Shown here: one piece after another, positions 9,436 to 18,992 of the stretch
Position numbering within the stretch: the stretch's first letter is position 1
Layout of the letters: each line of letters opens with the position of its first letter
Assembly: GCA_015059435.1 (NCBI GenBank)
Contig: SVAJ01000002.1
Coordinates: 1 to 64,000 of the forward strand
DNA from: Bacillota bacterium
Lineage (GTDB): Bacteria; Bacillota_I; Bacilli_A; RF39; UBA660
Direction: 5' to 3'
DNA length: 64,000 nt
The notes under the pieces: model-generated
Seen by the model: the letters and a program-made list of their open reading frames with translations, nothing else
Databases searched by the model: none
What the model was told of the DNA's origin: nothing
Translations under genes and position numbers: made by a program

Positions 9436-10149
9436 ATGAGGAAAAAAGTTTTATTAATAATTCCTGCTTATAATGAAGAAAAAAATATACTTAATACGTA
9501 TAAAACAATTGAGAATTATAATAAGAAAAGTGATTATAAGTATGATGTTATTGTGATAAATGATGGATCTTTGGATAATACAAAAAGTATTTTAGAAGAA
9601 AATAAGATACCACATATTAATTTAGTTGAGAATTTAGGTATAGGTGGAGCTGTTCAAACTGGTTATAAGTATGCATATATGAATAATTATGATATAGCAG
9701 TACAGTTTGATGGTGATGGTCAACATGATGTTAATTATGTTAAGAATATAATTGATCCTATAATCGATGGTAAGGCTGATATGGTAATAGGTTCTAGATT
9801 TATAGATCTTACTAGTAGTGATTTTAAGTCTACTATGTCTAGACAAATGGGTATTAAATTAATTTCTTTCTTTATAAAGTTAAAAACAGGTAAAAAAATA
9901 TATGATACTACATCAGGATTTAGAGCATGTGATAGAAAAATAATTGAAAGATTTTCTAGATCATATCCTTTAGAATATCCTGAACCAATTACAACAACAG
10001 AGTTATTAAAAGATAAATTTGTGATTGATGAGAAGGCTGTTAGTATGAAAGAAAGAGTAGCTGGTAAATCTTCAATTGGATCATGGAAAAATGCATATTA
10101 TATGTTTAATGTTATATTATCAATAGTATTGATGGGTGGTAGAAAATGA
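9436..10149 (+). CDS. GT2 polyprenyl-phosphate glycosyltransferase (DPM1-like)
   Basis: 237 residues from the ATG at 9436, preceded by GGAGG (9426-9430). GT-A fold signatures: IPAYNEEKNI, VIVINDGSLDNT, NLGIGGAVQTGYKYA and the metal-binding QFDGDGQHD. The short length without C-terminal membrane helices fits the family that makes polyprenyl-phosphate-linked sugars or starts a side chain. The stop overlaps the next start (ATGA at 10146), so it is coupled to the DUF2304 gene. Confidence 0.88.
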   Translation: MRKKVLLIIPAYNEEKNILNTYKTIENYNKKSDYKYDVIVINDGSLDNTKSILEENKIPHINLVENLGIGGAVQTGYKYAYMNNYDIAVQFDGDGQHDVNYVKNIIDPIIDGKADMVIGSRFIDLTSSDFKSTMSRQMGIKLISFFIKLKTGKKIYDTTSGFRACDRKIIERFSRSYPLEYPEPITTTELLKDKFVIDEKAVSMKERVAGKSSIGSWKNAYYMFNVILSIVLMGGRK

Positions 10150-10478
10150 ATAGTACGTTAAGAATAATTTTAGTTGTATTTTGTTTAGTTTGGGTATTGT
10201 TATTATTTTATTTAATAAGAAAGAATAAATTACCAATTAAATATTCTATTATTTGGTTTATTCCAATGTGTAGTTTATTGTTACTTGTTTTGTTTCCTAA
10301 TTTTGTTTCATATTGTGTATCTTTATTAGGAATGGTATCTAGTACTAATTTTGTTGTTGGAATTATACTTACAATTTTATTAATAATAACTTTATTGTTA
10401 ACACTAATTATTGCAAATTTAAAAAGAAAAATAACATTATTGATTCAAGAAGTATCAATATTAAAGGAGAAAAAATGA
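10146..10478 (+). CDS. DUF2304 family small membrane protein
   Basis: 110 residues, three hydrophobic segments and a short charged C-terminal helix, with the KLPIKYSIIWF element typical of DUF2304. Such proteins are regularly encoded beside DPM1-like GT2 enzymes in cell-surface glycan loci and may help with membrane attachment or lipid-sugar flipping; no activity is established. It overlaps both neighbours by 4 bp. Confidence 0.75.
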   Translation: MNSTLRIILVVFCLVWVLLLFYLIRKNKLPIKYSIIWFIPMCSLLLLVLFPNFVSYCVSLLGMVSSTNFVVGIILTILLIITLLLTLIIANLKRKITLLIQEVSILKEKK

Positions 10479-11581
10479 AAACAGTAGTAATATTTTCGGG
10501 ATATGCATTACCACATTTAGGTGGTATTGAAAGATATGTAGATAATTTATCTAGAGAAATGAAAAACTTAGGGTATAGGGTTATAATTGTTAGTTCTAAT
10601 TATGATAATTTTGAGACTAAAGAAAACATTGATGGTATTTTAAATTTAAGAGTACCAATTCATAAGTTATTTCATAAAAGATATCCATTAATAAAACGTA
10701 ATAAGAAATTTAAAGATGTTATGGCTGAACTTGATAAATATGAGATAGATAGAATAATTGTTAATACAAGATTCCATTTAACAAGTTTATTAGGAGCTAA
10801 GTACGGGAAGAAAAGAGGAATACCTGTATATTTAATAGAGCATGGTTCAAATCATTTAAGTGTTAGTAATAAAGTACTTGATTATTTTGGAGAAAAGTAT
10901 GAGCATGCTTTAACTAGTCATTTAAAAAAATATGTAGATAAATATTATGGGGTGTCTGAGGATGCTTGTAATTGGCAAAAACACTTTAAAATCAATTCAA
11001 ATGGTGTTTGGTATAACTCTATTAATAGATTTGATAAAAATATTAAAATAACTAAAAGTAAAGATAAGACTGTAATATTATATGCTGGAAGAATATTAAA
11101 AGAAAAAGGTATTGAAGATTTAATAATAGCTTTTAATAAGTTGAGTAAAAAGTATAAGGATTTGGAATTACAAATAGCTGGAGATGGAAACTTTTTATCA
11201 TATTTAAAAACTACTTATACTGCTGATAATATTAAGTTTTTAGGTAGAAATAATTTTGATCAATTAATTAAAATTTATGCTAAAGCAAATATATTTGTTC
11301 ATCCATCTCATTATCCAGAAGGACTTCCAACTTGTATATTAGAAGCTGGTCTTATGAAGTGTGCTGTTATCGCAACACCTAATGGAGGTACTAAATATTT
11401 TTTAAATGGTAAAAACGGAATAGTAGTAGAGAGTCAAAAAGCTTTAGAAAAATCATTAGAAAAATTAGTTAAAGATAAAGAATTAACTAAGAAGATGGGA
11501 CAAGAATTAAATAAGACTGTTGTTAATAAATTTACTTGGGATGTTACTACTAAGAAGATTTTAGAGGATATGGGGATATAG
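10475..11581 (+). CDS. GT4 family glycosyltransferase
   Basis: 368 residues, GT-B fold. N-terminal glycine loop HLGGIERYVDNLSREM, middle VILYAGRILKEKGIEDLI, and the nucleotide-sugar site EGLPTCILEA with the E-x7-E pattern near residue 285. Cytoplasmic retaining transferase that extends the lipid-linked repeat unit. It starts within the preceding stop codon. Confidence 0.9.
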   Translation: MKTVVIFSGYALPHLGGIERYVDNLSREMKNLGYRVIIVSSNYDNFETKENIDGILNLRVPIHKLFHKRYPLIKRNKKFKDVMAELDKYEIDRIIVNTRFHLTSLLGAKYGKKRGIPVYLIEHGSNHLSVSNKVLDYFGEKYEHALTSHLKKYVDKYYGVSEDACNWQKHFKINSNGVWYNSINRFDKNIKITKSKDKTVILYAGRILKEKGIEDLIIAFNKLSKKYKDLELQIAGDGNFLSYLKTTYTADNIKFLGRNNFDQLIKIYAKANIFVHPSHYPEGLPTCILEAGLMKCAVIATPNGGTKYFLNGKNGIVVESQKALEKSLEKLVKDKELTKKMGQELNKTVVNKFTWDVTTKKILEDMGI

Positions 11582-11582
11582 T

Positions 11583-12344
11583 ATGAAAAAAGAAGATTTA
11601 AATATTTATGTTATTATGCATAAGGATGTTGATTTATCTAAGTATAAATTAGATAAATGTTATAAAAGATTAATGGTTGGTAAGAAAGAAACTAAAATAG
11701 ATAATATGTTATTTGATTCAGTTGGAGATAATATTTCTAATAAGAATAAGAATTATTGTGAGTTAACTGGTTTATATTGGATGTGGAAAAATACAAAATC
11801 TAAATATATTGGATTATGTCACTATAGAAGATTTTTTACTTCCAATAAGACACTAAAAATTTTAAGTGAAAAAAATATTTCTACTATACTTGATAAATAT
11901 GATGTTATTTTACCTCAAAGAACAAAATTGGATAGAAGTGTTTATGATAGATATAATTATGGACATTTTATAGGTGATTTAGATGAGTGTAGAAATATTA
12001 TTTCTGAGAAGTATCCTGAATATTTAGATGACTTTGATAAATTAAAGAAGATGAATATGTATTATTCGTGTAATATGTTTATTATGTCTAAAGAAAAAAT
12101 GGATGAGTACTGTGAATGGTTATTTAATATTCTTTTTGAAGTAGAAAAGAGAATTGATATTACAGGACGTGTTCCTTATCAACAAAGAGTATATGGATTT
12201 TTAAGTGAGAGATTATTTAATGTTTGGCTTATGCATCAAAATTTTAAAATTCATGATAATTTTGTTGTTAATACAGAAGAAAAATTATTACAGAGGATTA
12301 AGTTTATTGCATTTGTAATACTTAGAAAATTAAGATTATATTAG
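11583..12344 (+). CDS. DUF4422 glycosyltransferase-like protein
   Basis: 253 residues. The core ELTGLYWMWKN followed by YIGLCHYRRFF is diagnostic of DUF4422, found in capsular and exopolysaccharide loci and generally taken as a GT-A-like transferase. It directly precedes glf; DUF4422 proteins often neighbour UDP-galactopyranose mutase, so a galactofuranosyl transfer is plausible but not shown. Confidence 0.82.
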   Translation: MKKEDLNIYVIMHKDVDLSKYKLDKCYKRLMVGKKETKIDNMLFDSVGDNISNKNKNYCELTGLYWMWKNTKSKYIGLCHYRRFFTSNKTLKILSEKNISTILDKYDVILPQRTKLDRSVYDRYNYGHFIGDLDECRNIISEKYPEYLDDFDKLKKMNMYYSCNMFIMSKEKMDEYCEWLFNILFEVEKRIDITGRVPYQQRVYGFLSERLFNVWLMHQNFKIHDNFVVNTEEKLLQRIKFIAFVILRKLRLY

Positions 12345-12355
12345 GATGTGAATAT

Positions 12356-13465
12356 ATGAAAAAATATGATTATTTAATAGTTGGTACTGGACTTTTTGGA
12401 GCTACTTTTGCTAATTTAGCTAAAGCTGATGGAAAAAGTGTATTAATGATTGATAGACGTGATCATATTGCTGGTAATGTTTATACAGAAGAAGTAGAAG
12501 GTATCAATGTTCATAGATATGGTGCACATATTTTTCATACTGACTATAAAGATGTATGGGATTATGTAAATAGTTTTGTAGAATTTAATAGATATACTAA
12601 TTCTCCAGTTGCAAGAATTGGAAATGAAATATATAACCTACCATTTAATATGAATACTTTTTCTAAAATCTGGGATGATGTTATAACTCCAGAAGATGCT
12701 TTAAGACATATTAATGAAGAAAAGAAAGAAATAGATCATGAACCAAAAAACTTAGAAGAACAAGCTATTAGTTTAGTGGGTAGAACAATTTATGAAAAAT
12801 TAATTAAAGGTTATACAGAAAAACAATGGAATCGTAAGTGTAGTGAATTACCTTCTTTTATTATTAAGAGGTTACCGGTAAGACTTATATATGATAATAA
12901 CTATTTTAATGATAAGTATCAAGGTATACCAATAGGTGGGTATACTAAATTAGTAGAGCAAATGATTGAAGGAATTGATGTAAAACTTAATTCTAATTAT
13001 TTTGATGATAGAGATATATATAATTCTTTAGCAGAAAAGGTTATTTATACTGGTCCTATTGATGAATATTTTGATTATTCTTTAGGTAAATTAGAATGGA
13101 GATCATTAAAATTTGATACTAAAGTAGAGAATATAGAAAATTTCCAAGGTAATGCAGTAGTTAATTATACTGGGCATGAAGTGGAATATACAAGAGTAAT
13201 AGAGCATAAGCATTTTGAAAACTGTGAATCTAGTAAAACCGTTATTACTTATGAATATCCAGCAGATTATAAAGAAGGAATGGAAAAATATTATACTGTT
13301 AATGATGATATTAATAATGAATTAGCTTCTAAATATAGAGAATTATCTAATAATGAAGATAATGTTATATTTGGTGGTAGACTTGCTGAATATAAATATT
13401 ATGATATGGATGATGTTATTAAAAGTGCTATGAATCTTTATAGTGATATTAATAAAGAGGGGTAG
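12356..13465 (+). CDS. glf: UDP-galactopyranose mutase
   Basis: 369 residues, the normal length. FAD-binding Rossmann loop VGTGLFGATFANLAK, the HIFHT motif with YGA before it, the substrate region PFNMNTFSKIWD, GYTEKQW, and FDYSLGKLEWRSL, all as in Glf. It converts UDP-galactopyranose to UDP-galactofuranose in the cytoplasm with reduced FAD. Its presence predicts galactofuranose in the polymer made by this locus. Confidence 0.95.
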   Translation: MKKYDYLIVGTGLFGATFANLAKADGKSVLMIDRRDHIAGNVYTEEVEGINVHRYGAHIFHTDYKDVWDYVNSFVEFNRYTNSPVARIGNEIYNLPFNMNTFSKIWDDVITPEDALRHINEEKKEIDHEPKNLEEQAISLVGRTIYEKLIKGYTEKQWNRKCSELPSFIIKRLPVRLIYDNNYFNDKYQGIPIGGYTKLVEQMIEGIDVKLNSNYFDDRDIYNSLAEKVIYTGPIDEYFDYSLGKLEWRSLKFDTKVENIENFQGNAVVNYTGHEVEYTRVIEHKHFENCESSKTVITYEYPADYKEGMEKYYTVNDDINNELASKYRELSNNEDNVIFGGRLAEYKYYDMDDVIKSAMNLYSDINKEG

Positions 13466-13468
13466 AGT

Positions 13469-14998
13469 ATGAGAATAAAAAAATCTTTTTTTAATGCTGT
13501 TTCTAATTCTTCAATTTTAATTGTTAGATCAATATTATTATTTGTAGTTAGAATAGTTTTTGTAAAGACTTTGGGAAAATCTTTATTAGGACTTGATAGT
13601 TTACTTACAAATTTATTAGTTGTTTTATCAATTACAGATTTAGGAATAAGTACAGCAATTAATTATAGTTTGTATAAACCTATTCATGATAAGGATTATA
13701 AAAAAGTAAGTGCTTTGATGAGTTTTTATAAGAAGATGTATAATTTCTTAGGAATAATAGTTTTAATTATTGGTATTGCATTTATACCATTTTTAAAATT
13801 TATTGTTACTGATAATATACCTAATTTAGAATTTATTTATATTTTATATTTATTAACAACGGCATCTACATATTTTATTTCATATAAAGATTCATTATTA
13901 TATGCAGATCAAAAAAATTATGAACTTACATTTATTATAGGTGTAACATACATTCTTATATATATTATTAGATTAATTTCATTAATAATATATCCAGACT
14001 TTATATTATTTATAATGATTCAACTTGTTGGATTAGTATTACAGCGTATACTTATTAATCGATATATAACTAAAAAATATGATAAAATTGATTTCAATTC
14101 CAAAATTGAAATATCTAAAACAGAACAAAAAGAAATAAAAAAATCTGTTACATCTATGTTCTTGTATAAAGTAGGAGGGTATTTAATTTCTGGTACCGAT
14201 AGTGCAGTTATTTCTGCTAATTCTAATTTAGGTGTGGCTGTGGTTGGTATTTATATAAATTATTTATCAATAACTTCTATGATGGATTCAATTGTTTATA
14301 GAGCATTTGGTGGTATGACTGCCAGTTATGGTGATTTGGCTGTAGAATCTGATACTGATGTGCTAGAAAATGTATATAATATTACAGCACTATTTGCTTT
14401 TATTGTATATGGTATTATTACTATTGAATTTTGGTTTTTATTAACACCATTTATAAAGTTTTGTTTTGGTGCTGATTTTGGACTTAGTATGCCAATAATA
14501 TCAGTTATCTGTGCAAACTTTTATTTAAATGGAATACTTAGAACATTAGAAATAATTAAAGATGCTACTGGACTTTATAATAATGATAAATATGCAACCT
14601 TAATACAAACTGTTATTAATTTAGCATTATCAATAATTTTATGTAAATATTTTGGATTAATAGGAGTCGTATTAGGTACTTTAATAAGTATTATATTAGT
14701 ACCTTTATGGAATAAACCATATATTATTTATAAGCATATTTTTAAGAAGAATATGTTTGGATTTATAAAAGATCAATGTAAATATTTGTTGGTATTATTA
14801 TTAATATTTTGTATATGTTTATTTATAATAAACTTTATTCCTATAGCTAATCAATTTATTTCATTTATAGTATATGGTTCTATAATAATGGTAATATCTT
14901 TATTAATAATATATATTTTCTTTAGAAATAATGAACAATTTAAGTATTTATTAGATCAGTTCATCAATGGTTTTAATAAGATATTAAAAAGAGCTTAA
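13469..14998 (+). CDS. Polysaccharide flippase (Wzx/MVF-MATE type)
   Basis: 509 residues with about 12-14 hydrophobic segments, starting SFFNAVSNSSILIVRSILLFVVRIVFVKTLG in pieces typical of the O-antigen/teichoic-acid flippase group. It moves an undecaprenyl-linked oligosaccharide across the membrane. It starts 3 bp after glf and ends in a shared terminator facing licD. No Wzy polymerase was recognised nearby. Confidence 0.88.
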   Translation: MRIKKSFFNAVSNSSILIVRSILLFVVRIVFVKTLGKSLLGLDSLLTNLLVVLSITDLGISTAINYSLYKPIHDKDYKKVSALMSFYKKMYNFLGIIVLIIGIAFIPFLKFIVTDNIPNLEFIYILYLLTTASTYFISYKDSLLYADQKNYELTFIIGVTYILIYIIRLISLIIYPDFILFIMIQLVGLVLQRILINRYITKKYDKIDFNSKIEISKTEQKEIKKSVTSMFLYKVGGYLISGTDSAVISANSNLGVAVVGIYINYLSITSMMDSIVYRAFGGMTASYGDLAVESDTDVLENVYNITALFAFIVYGIITIEFWFLLTPFIKFCFGADFGLSMPIISVICANFYLNGILRTLEIIKDATGLYNNDKYATLIQTVINLALSIILCKYFGLIGVVLGTLISIILVPLWNKPYIIYKHIFKKNMFGFIKDQCKYLLVLLLIFCICLFIINFIPIANQFISFIVYGSIIMVISLLIIYIFFRNNEQFKYLLDQFINGFNKILKRA

Positions 14999-15018
14999 TA
15001 ATTAAGCTCTTTATTTTT
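14988..15018. terminator. Bidirectional terminator between flippase and licD
   Basis: Perfect stem AAAGAGCTTAAT (14988-14999) with ATTAAGCTCTTT (15001-15012), A tract on one side and T tract on the other, at two converging genes. Confidence 0.8.
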
Positions 15019-15829
15019 TTGTATTAAATTCTACTTTAATTACTCCATGACCTATTTCTCTTTCTTTTTGTTCTGGTGGAGTCATGTAGTCACCATATAG
15101 ATTATGTAGGTATTCATCATAATCTTTTATAATAGAATATTCTTTATTTTCAAATTTATGTGTTGTGTATTTATCAAAAATACTTGTTCTCATTATTGCA
15201 TTAAATAGTGAATTACCAGTTAAACTTGCAATATATTTAGTTTTCTTTTTATTGTTTAATAGAGATTTTTCTATTTTTCTTTTTAATTTATCACTGTTAG
15301 TGAATTTTGCAAATATTGATAGAAAACCTATAACTATTTTTTGGATAAAACTTCTTCCTTTAACTGGGTAACCTAATTTCTTTAATAAAAGTGTTCTAAG
15401 ACTGACTATGTAGATAGTTTTTAGTTTAGCTCCAAGTAGAGTATTTCCTGCATAATCATATGGAAATATGTCTACAAATATACCTTGATGGAAGTTCTTA
15501 CCTACATTTATTTTTTCTACTAATAATGTGTTGTTTAATCTTAATTTAGTAAATGTATGTGGATAATCATGTTCTTTTGATGGTGTCTGTATAAAATAGT
15601 TTTCTGGTAATTCTTTTTCAGCAATTTTTAAGAATTTATTGTAATTATCTCTAGTCATTAATATGTCAGCATCATCATCCCATGGAATAAATCCATTATG
15701 TCTTATAGCTCCTAGTAGAGTACCTGCATCAAGTGAATATTTGATTTTATGTTTTTTACAGATTTTATCAATTTCATCTAATATTTCCATTTGTTTTTTT
15801 TGTAATTTTTTTTGTTCTTCTTTTGTCAT
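15011..15829 (-). CDS. licD: LicD family phosphotransferase
   Basis: 272 residues. Nucleotidyltransferase-fold signature LDAGTLLGAIRHNGFIPWDDDADI near residue 35-60 with the metal-binding DDD, the hallmark of LicD/fukutin proteins. LicD enzymes transfer phosphocholine or another phosphopolyol from a CDP-activated donor onto surface sugars. No licA/licB/licC choline genes are visible, whereas a cytidylyltransferase and an SDR lie next door (15940-17716), so the donor may be a CDP-alditol rather than CDP-choline. Confidence 0.9.
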   Translation of the reverse strand: MTKEEQKKLQKKQMEILDEIDKICKKHKIKYSLDAGTLLGAIRHNGFIPWDDDADILMTRDNYNKFLKIAEKELPENYFIQTPSKEHDYPHTFTKLRLNNTLLVEKINVGKNFHQGIFVDIFPYDYAGNTLLGAKLKTIYIVSLRTLLLKKLGYPVKGRSFIQKIVIGFLSIFAKFTNSDKLKRKIEKSLLNNKKKTKYIASLTGNSLFNAIMRTSIFDKYTTHKFENKEYSIIKDYDEYLHNLYGDYMTPPEQKEREIGHGVIKVEFNTKK

Positions 15830-15882
15830 ATTGCACCTCTATAATAATTTTATCAAATTTCTTTTATAAAGTCTATTTGTGA

Positions 15883-15910
15883 TTGACTGTTTTTTAAAAT
15901 GTTGTATAAT
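15883..15910 (+). promoter_or_regulatory. SigA-type promoter of the cytidylyltransferase-SDR pair
   Basis: TTGACT (15883-15888), 16-nt spacer, TATAAT (15905-15910), 29 bp before the start at 15940. This is one of the best promoter matches in the window. Confidence 0.7.
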
Positions 15911-15939
15911 ATATTTTATGTGTTAGGGGAGGTTTGTAC

Positions 15940-16683
15940 ATGAAAAAAGTAGCAATCGTTTTTGCTGGTGGAGTAGGTCAAAGAATGGGAGCTTCAACAC
16001 CAAAGCAATTTTTAAAATTAAAAGATAAAGAAATATTAGTTCATACATTGGAAAAATTTCAAAATAATGATAATGTAGATGCTATTGTTATATGTATGTT
16101 AGCAAGCTATATAGATTTTACTAAAGAGTTAGTTGCTGAATATAATATAGATAAAGTTGTTGGTATTGTTCCAGGAGGAGAAACTGGTCAATTATCAATA
16201 TACAATGGAGTTAAATATGCTCATGATCAATTTGATGAGGATACTATAGTTTTAATTCATGATGGAGTTAGACCTTTTATAACAGATGAATTAATTAATG
16301 AAAATATTAGTGTTGCACAAGTAACTGGAAGTTGTATTTCATGTGTTAAGGCTACAGAAACATTCTTAATAGTGGATGAAGAAAATAGTGTAAAAGAAAT
16401 ACCTGCTAGAAGTCAGTCTTTAATTGCTAAAGCACCTCAAACTTTTAGACTTGGTAATATTTATGGAGCACATCAAAATGCTATAAGAGATAATAAAATT
16501 AATTTTGTTGATTCATCAACTTTAATGAATTATTATGGTAATCCATTATCAGTTATTGAGACTGATTATGATAATATTAAAATTACTACTCCAAAAGATA
16601 TTGCATTAGCAGAATCTATTTATGATAGATTACATAAAGAAAAGGGGAATGAATATGTTAAAAAACCACGTCGTGATGAATGA
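15940..16683 (+). CDS. IspD/TarI-like CDP-alditol (or CDP-methylerythritol) cytidylyltransferase
   Basis: 247 residues from the ATG at 15940, preceded by GGGGAGG (15926-15932). All key positions are present: GGVGQRMGASTPKQF, HDGVRPFI with the metal-binding Asp108, the RSQSLIAKAPQTF segment and KITTPKDIALAE. Its pairing with an SDR reductase/epimerase and a nearby LicD argues for a CDP-polyol such as ribitol, arabinitol or mannitol rather than isoprenoid synthesis, but IspD itself cannot be excluded. It overlaps the SDR gene by 29 bp and ends with TGA. Confidence 0.87.
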   Translation: MKKVAIVFAGGVGQRMGASTPKQFLKLKDKEILVHTLEKFQNNDNVDAIVICMLASYIDFTKELVAEYNIDKVVGIVPGGETGQLSIYNGVKYAHDQFDEDTIVLIHDGVRPFITDELINENISVAQVTGSCISCVKATETFLIVDEENSVKEIPARSQSLIAKAPQTFRLGNIYGAHQNAIRDNKINFVDSSTLMNYYGNPLSVIETDYDNIKITTPKDIALAESIYDRLHKEKGNEYVKKPRRDE

Positions 16684-17716
16684 TATGGATAATATGTTTA
16701 ATAGTGGCTATGATTTTTCTAAGTTAAAAAATAAAAATATTTTAATTACTGGTGCTACTGGAATGCTTGCTTCTTATTATTTAGGATTTTTGGTATATTT
16801 AAATAGAAATCATGGTTATAATATTAACATTTATGCTTTAGCTAGAAATAAAGAAAAGTTAGATAGTGTATTAGATGATTATAAAGATGATGTTAATTAT
16901 GTAATTCAAGATGTTACTAAACCTATTGAGATAGATGGTGATTTGGATTATATAATTCATATGGCTAGTTCTGCAAATCCTAAAACATTGGTTAGTAATC
17001 CGGTTTCAATAATTGATGCTAATGTTATAGGTACTAAAAATGTATTAGAACTTGCTAAAGAAAAAAATGCTGAGGTTTTATTTACTTCTACTAGAGAAAT
17101 CTATGGTAAAGTAGATGATAAAGATGAAGTGTTAGAGACTGATATGGGTATTTTGGATAATTCTATTGTTAGATCATGTTATCCTGAGAGTAAACGATTA
17201 GCTGAAAACATGATTGTATCTTATGGATATCAATATGATGTTGATTTTAAAATAGCTCGACTTGCTCATTCATATGGTCCTGGTATGATAATTCATGATG
17301 ATGGTAGAATTATGGCTGATTTATTATCTAATGTTATCAATGGAGAAAATATTGTATTAAAGAGTAGTGGAGATGCCTTAAGAGCATTTTGTTATGTATC
17401 TGATGCAACTTTAGCATTATTACTAATAACACTTAGTGATAAGAAAAATGAAATATATAATGTATCTAATGAAACAGAAGAGATATCAATTAGAAATTTA
17501 GCAGAAAAGCTTATTAGTATGTATCCTGAAAGAAATTTAGAATTAGTATTTGATATTGATAAAGATAGTGCTACTAAGTATGTTAATTTCAAGAGAACAA
17601 GACTTAATGATGATAAACTATATTCTTTAGGATTTAATCCACAAACTAGTTTAGAAGATGGAATTAGAAATACTGTTTCTTATGAAGAAAGTAAAAAAGT
17701 ATATACAAAAAAATAA
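16655..17716 (+). CDS. NAD-dependent epimerase/dehydratase (extended SDR)
   Basis: 353 residues from ATG 16655, chosen because AAAGGGG ends at 16647. Rossmann motif ILITGATGMLASYY near the start, the SDR catalytic Tyr-Lys in YPESKR, and the HSYGPG substrate loop. Coupled by overlap to the cytidylyltransferase. In pneumococcal capsule loci similar IspD-plus-SDR pairs build CDP-alditols, so it may reduce or epimerise the sugar phosphate or the CDP-sugar. A nucleotide-sugar decarboxylase-type role remains possible. Confidence 0.82.
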   Translation: MLKNHVVMNDMDNMFNSGYDFSKLKNKNILITGATGMLASYYLGFLVYLNRNHGYNINIYALARNKEKLDSVLDDYKDDVNYVIQDVTKPIEIDGDLDYIIHMASSANPKTLVSNPVSIIDANVIGTKNVLELAKEKNAEVLFTSTREIYGKVDDKDEVLETDMGILDNSIVRSCYPESKRLAENMIVSYGYQYDVDFKIARLAHSYGPGMIIHDDGRIMADLLSNVINGENIVLKSSGDALRAFCYVSDATLALLLITLSDKKNEIYNVSNETEEISIRNLAEKLISMYPERNLELVFDIDKDSATKYVNFKRTRLNDDKLYSLGFNPQTSLEDGIRNTVSYEESKKVYTKK

Positions 17717-17743
17717 GAAGTAATAATTACTTCTTATTTTTTG
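17711..17743. terminator. Bidirectional terminator
   Basis: Stem AAATAAGAAGTAAT (17711-17724) with ATTACTTCTTATTT (17726-17739), serving the SDR gene and the converging acyltransferase gene. Confidence 0.8.
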
Positions 17744-18869
17744 TTTTAGACTTTGGTTCTTTAGTTTTCTTTGTAGTGGTTTCTTTCTTTTTAGGTTTTG
17801 TTTCTTTTTCTTTTTTTGTAGTAGTTTTTTTTGTCTTAGTTTTTGTTTCTTTTGTTGTTTTTACTGTTTTTATTTTCTTTGTTTCTTTGAAAAAATTCAT
17901 AACTTTATCTGTTGTAATTCCAATTACTTTAATGCTTAATATGCAAGTAATAATAATTCCAATTAGTATCCATGCAAGTTTTCCTATTGGTGTTTCGATA
18001 AGATAGTTATAAATTGGTGTAGATGATAGTATTATTAATATTGGTAAGTGCCAGAAATATACTTGTAAAGTTCTACTACCAAATGATGTTATAAATTTTA
18101 TTTCTTTTTTAGGAATTATACTTATAATAGAAATACTTAATGTTATTGCTAGTCCATAGCAGAATAGTCGTACTAAATACATATATTTTAAATATTTAGG
18201 ATTGTAAGCATAAAATGAATTTTTGGCTGTAAGTAAATATCTAATATGGTAAATATTATCTAATTGATTAAAACATATGAATATCCAGGCCACTATGCAT
18301 AGGATGCCACATATTTTTATCCATCTTAGTTCAGTTAATTTCTTTATATCTTCTTTATTTATATAATTTCCTAATAAATAGAATGGATATAATACTGTTA
18401 TTCTTGATAGGTATAAATAATCTCCTACATTTGGATCATATCCAACAAAACAACCTAGTATAAACCAGAAAATAATGATATATAATTTGTTGTAGTCTCT
18501 TAATAAATATGTAATTCCAATAAATGCAGCAGTTGCGAACATATACCATGGAGCTTCACTATCTCCTAATAGTGAAAATCCAGAATGTTCTTTTATAAGA
18601 ATTGTTATAAAGCATAGTAATATTTTTAATATCATTCCTATAGAAATAAAAGAAAGAATTTTTTCTTTTATATTTTCATCTTTATGAAACATACCTGCTA
18701 TAAAAAGAAATAGGGGCATATGAAATGCATATATACTTATAAAAATACTTTTATATATATTTGATTTACTAACACCTATATCTACAAAATGTCCAATTAC
18801 TACTAATAAAATTAATAGAAACTTTAAATTGTCAAATAAAAAAATTCTTTGTTTTGTTTTGCTTTTCAT
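17727..18869 (-). CDS. Membrane acyltransferase (Acyl_transf_3/OatA-like) with Lys/Thr-rich tail
   Basis: 380 residues from the ATG at 18867-18869, which has GAGGGTGG upstream; further in-frame codons upstream lack an RBS. Begins RIFLFDNLKFLLILLVVIGH, the signature of acyltransferase family 3, whose His moves acetyl groups to sugars at the membrane. About ten hydrophobic segments follow. The last ~50 residues are almost only Lys and Thr with some Glu and Pro, a highly basic disordered tail probably in the cytoplasm or wall-facing. Near glycan genes it may O-acetylate the polymer or peptidoglycan. Confidence 0.83.
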   Translation of the reverse strand: MKSKTKQRIFLFDNLKFLLILLVVIGHFVDIGVSKSNIYKSIFISIYAFHMPLFLFIAGMFHKDENIKEKILSFISIGMILKILLCFITILIKEHSGFSLLGDSEAPWYMFATAAFIGITYLLRDYNKLYIIIFWFILGCFVGYDPNVGDYLYLSRITVLYPFYLLGNYINKEDIKKLTELRWIKICGILCIVAWIFICFNQLDNIYHIRYLLTAKNSFYAYNPKYLKYMYLVRLFCYGLAITLSISIISIIPKKEIKFITSFGSRTLQVYFWHLPILIILSSTPIYNYLIETPIGKLAWILIGIIITCILSIKVIGITTDKVMNFFKETKKIKTVKTTKETKTKTKKTTTKKEKETKPKKKETTTKKTKEPKSKTKNKK

Positions 18870-18992
18870 TGAACCACCCTCTATCATCATGTTATATATA
18901 TCATAACATATTAATGAATTTCTCTCAATAAATAACAATAATATATTTAATATTTAAAAAAAGTGATATAATAACACCAAGGAGTGATTATC

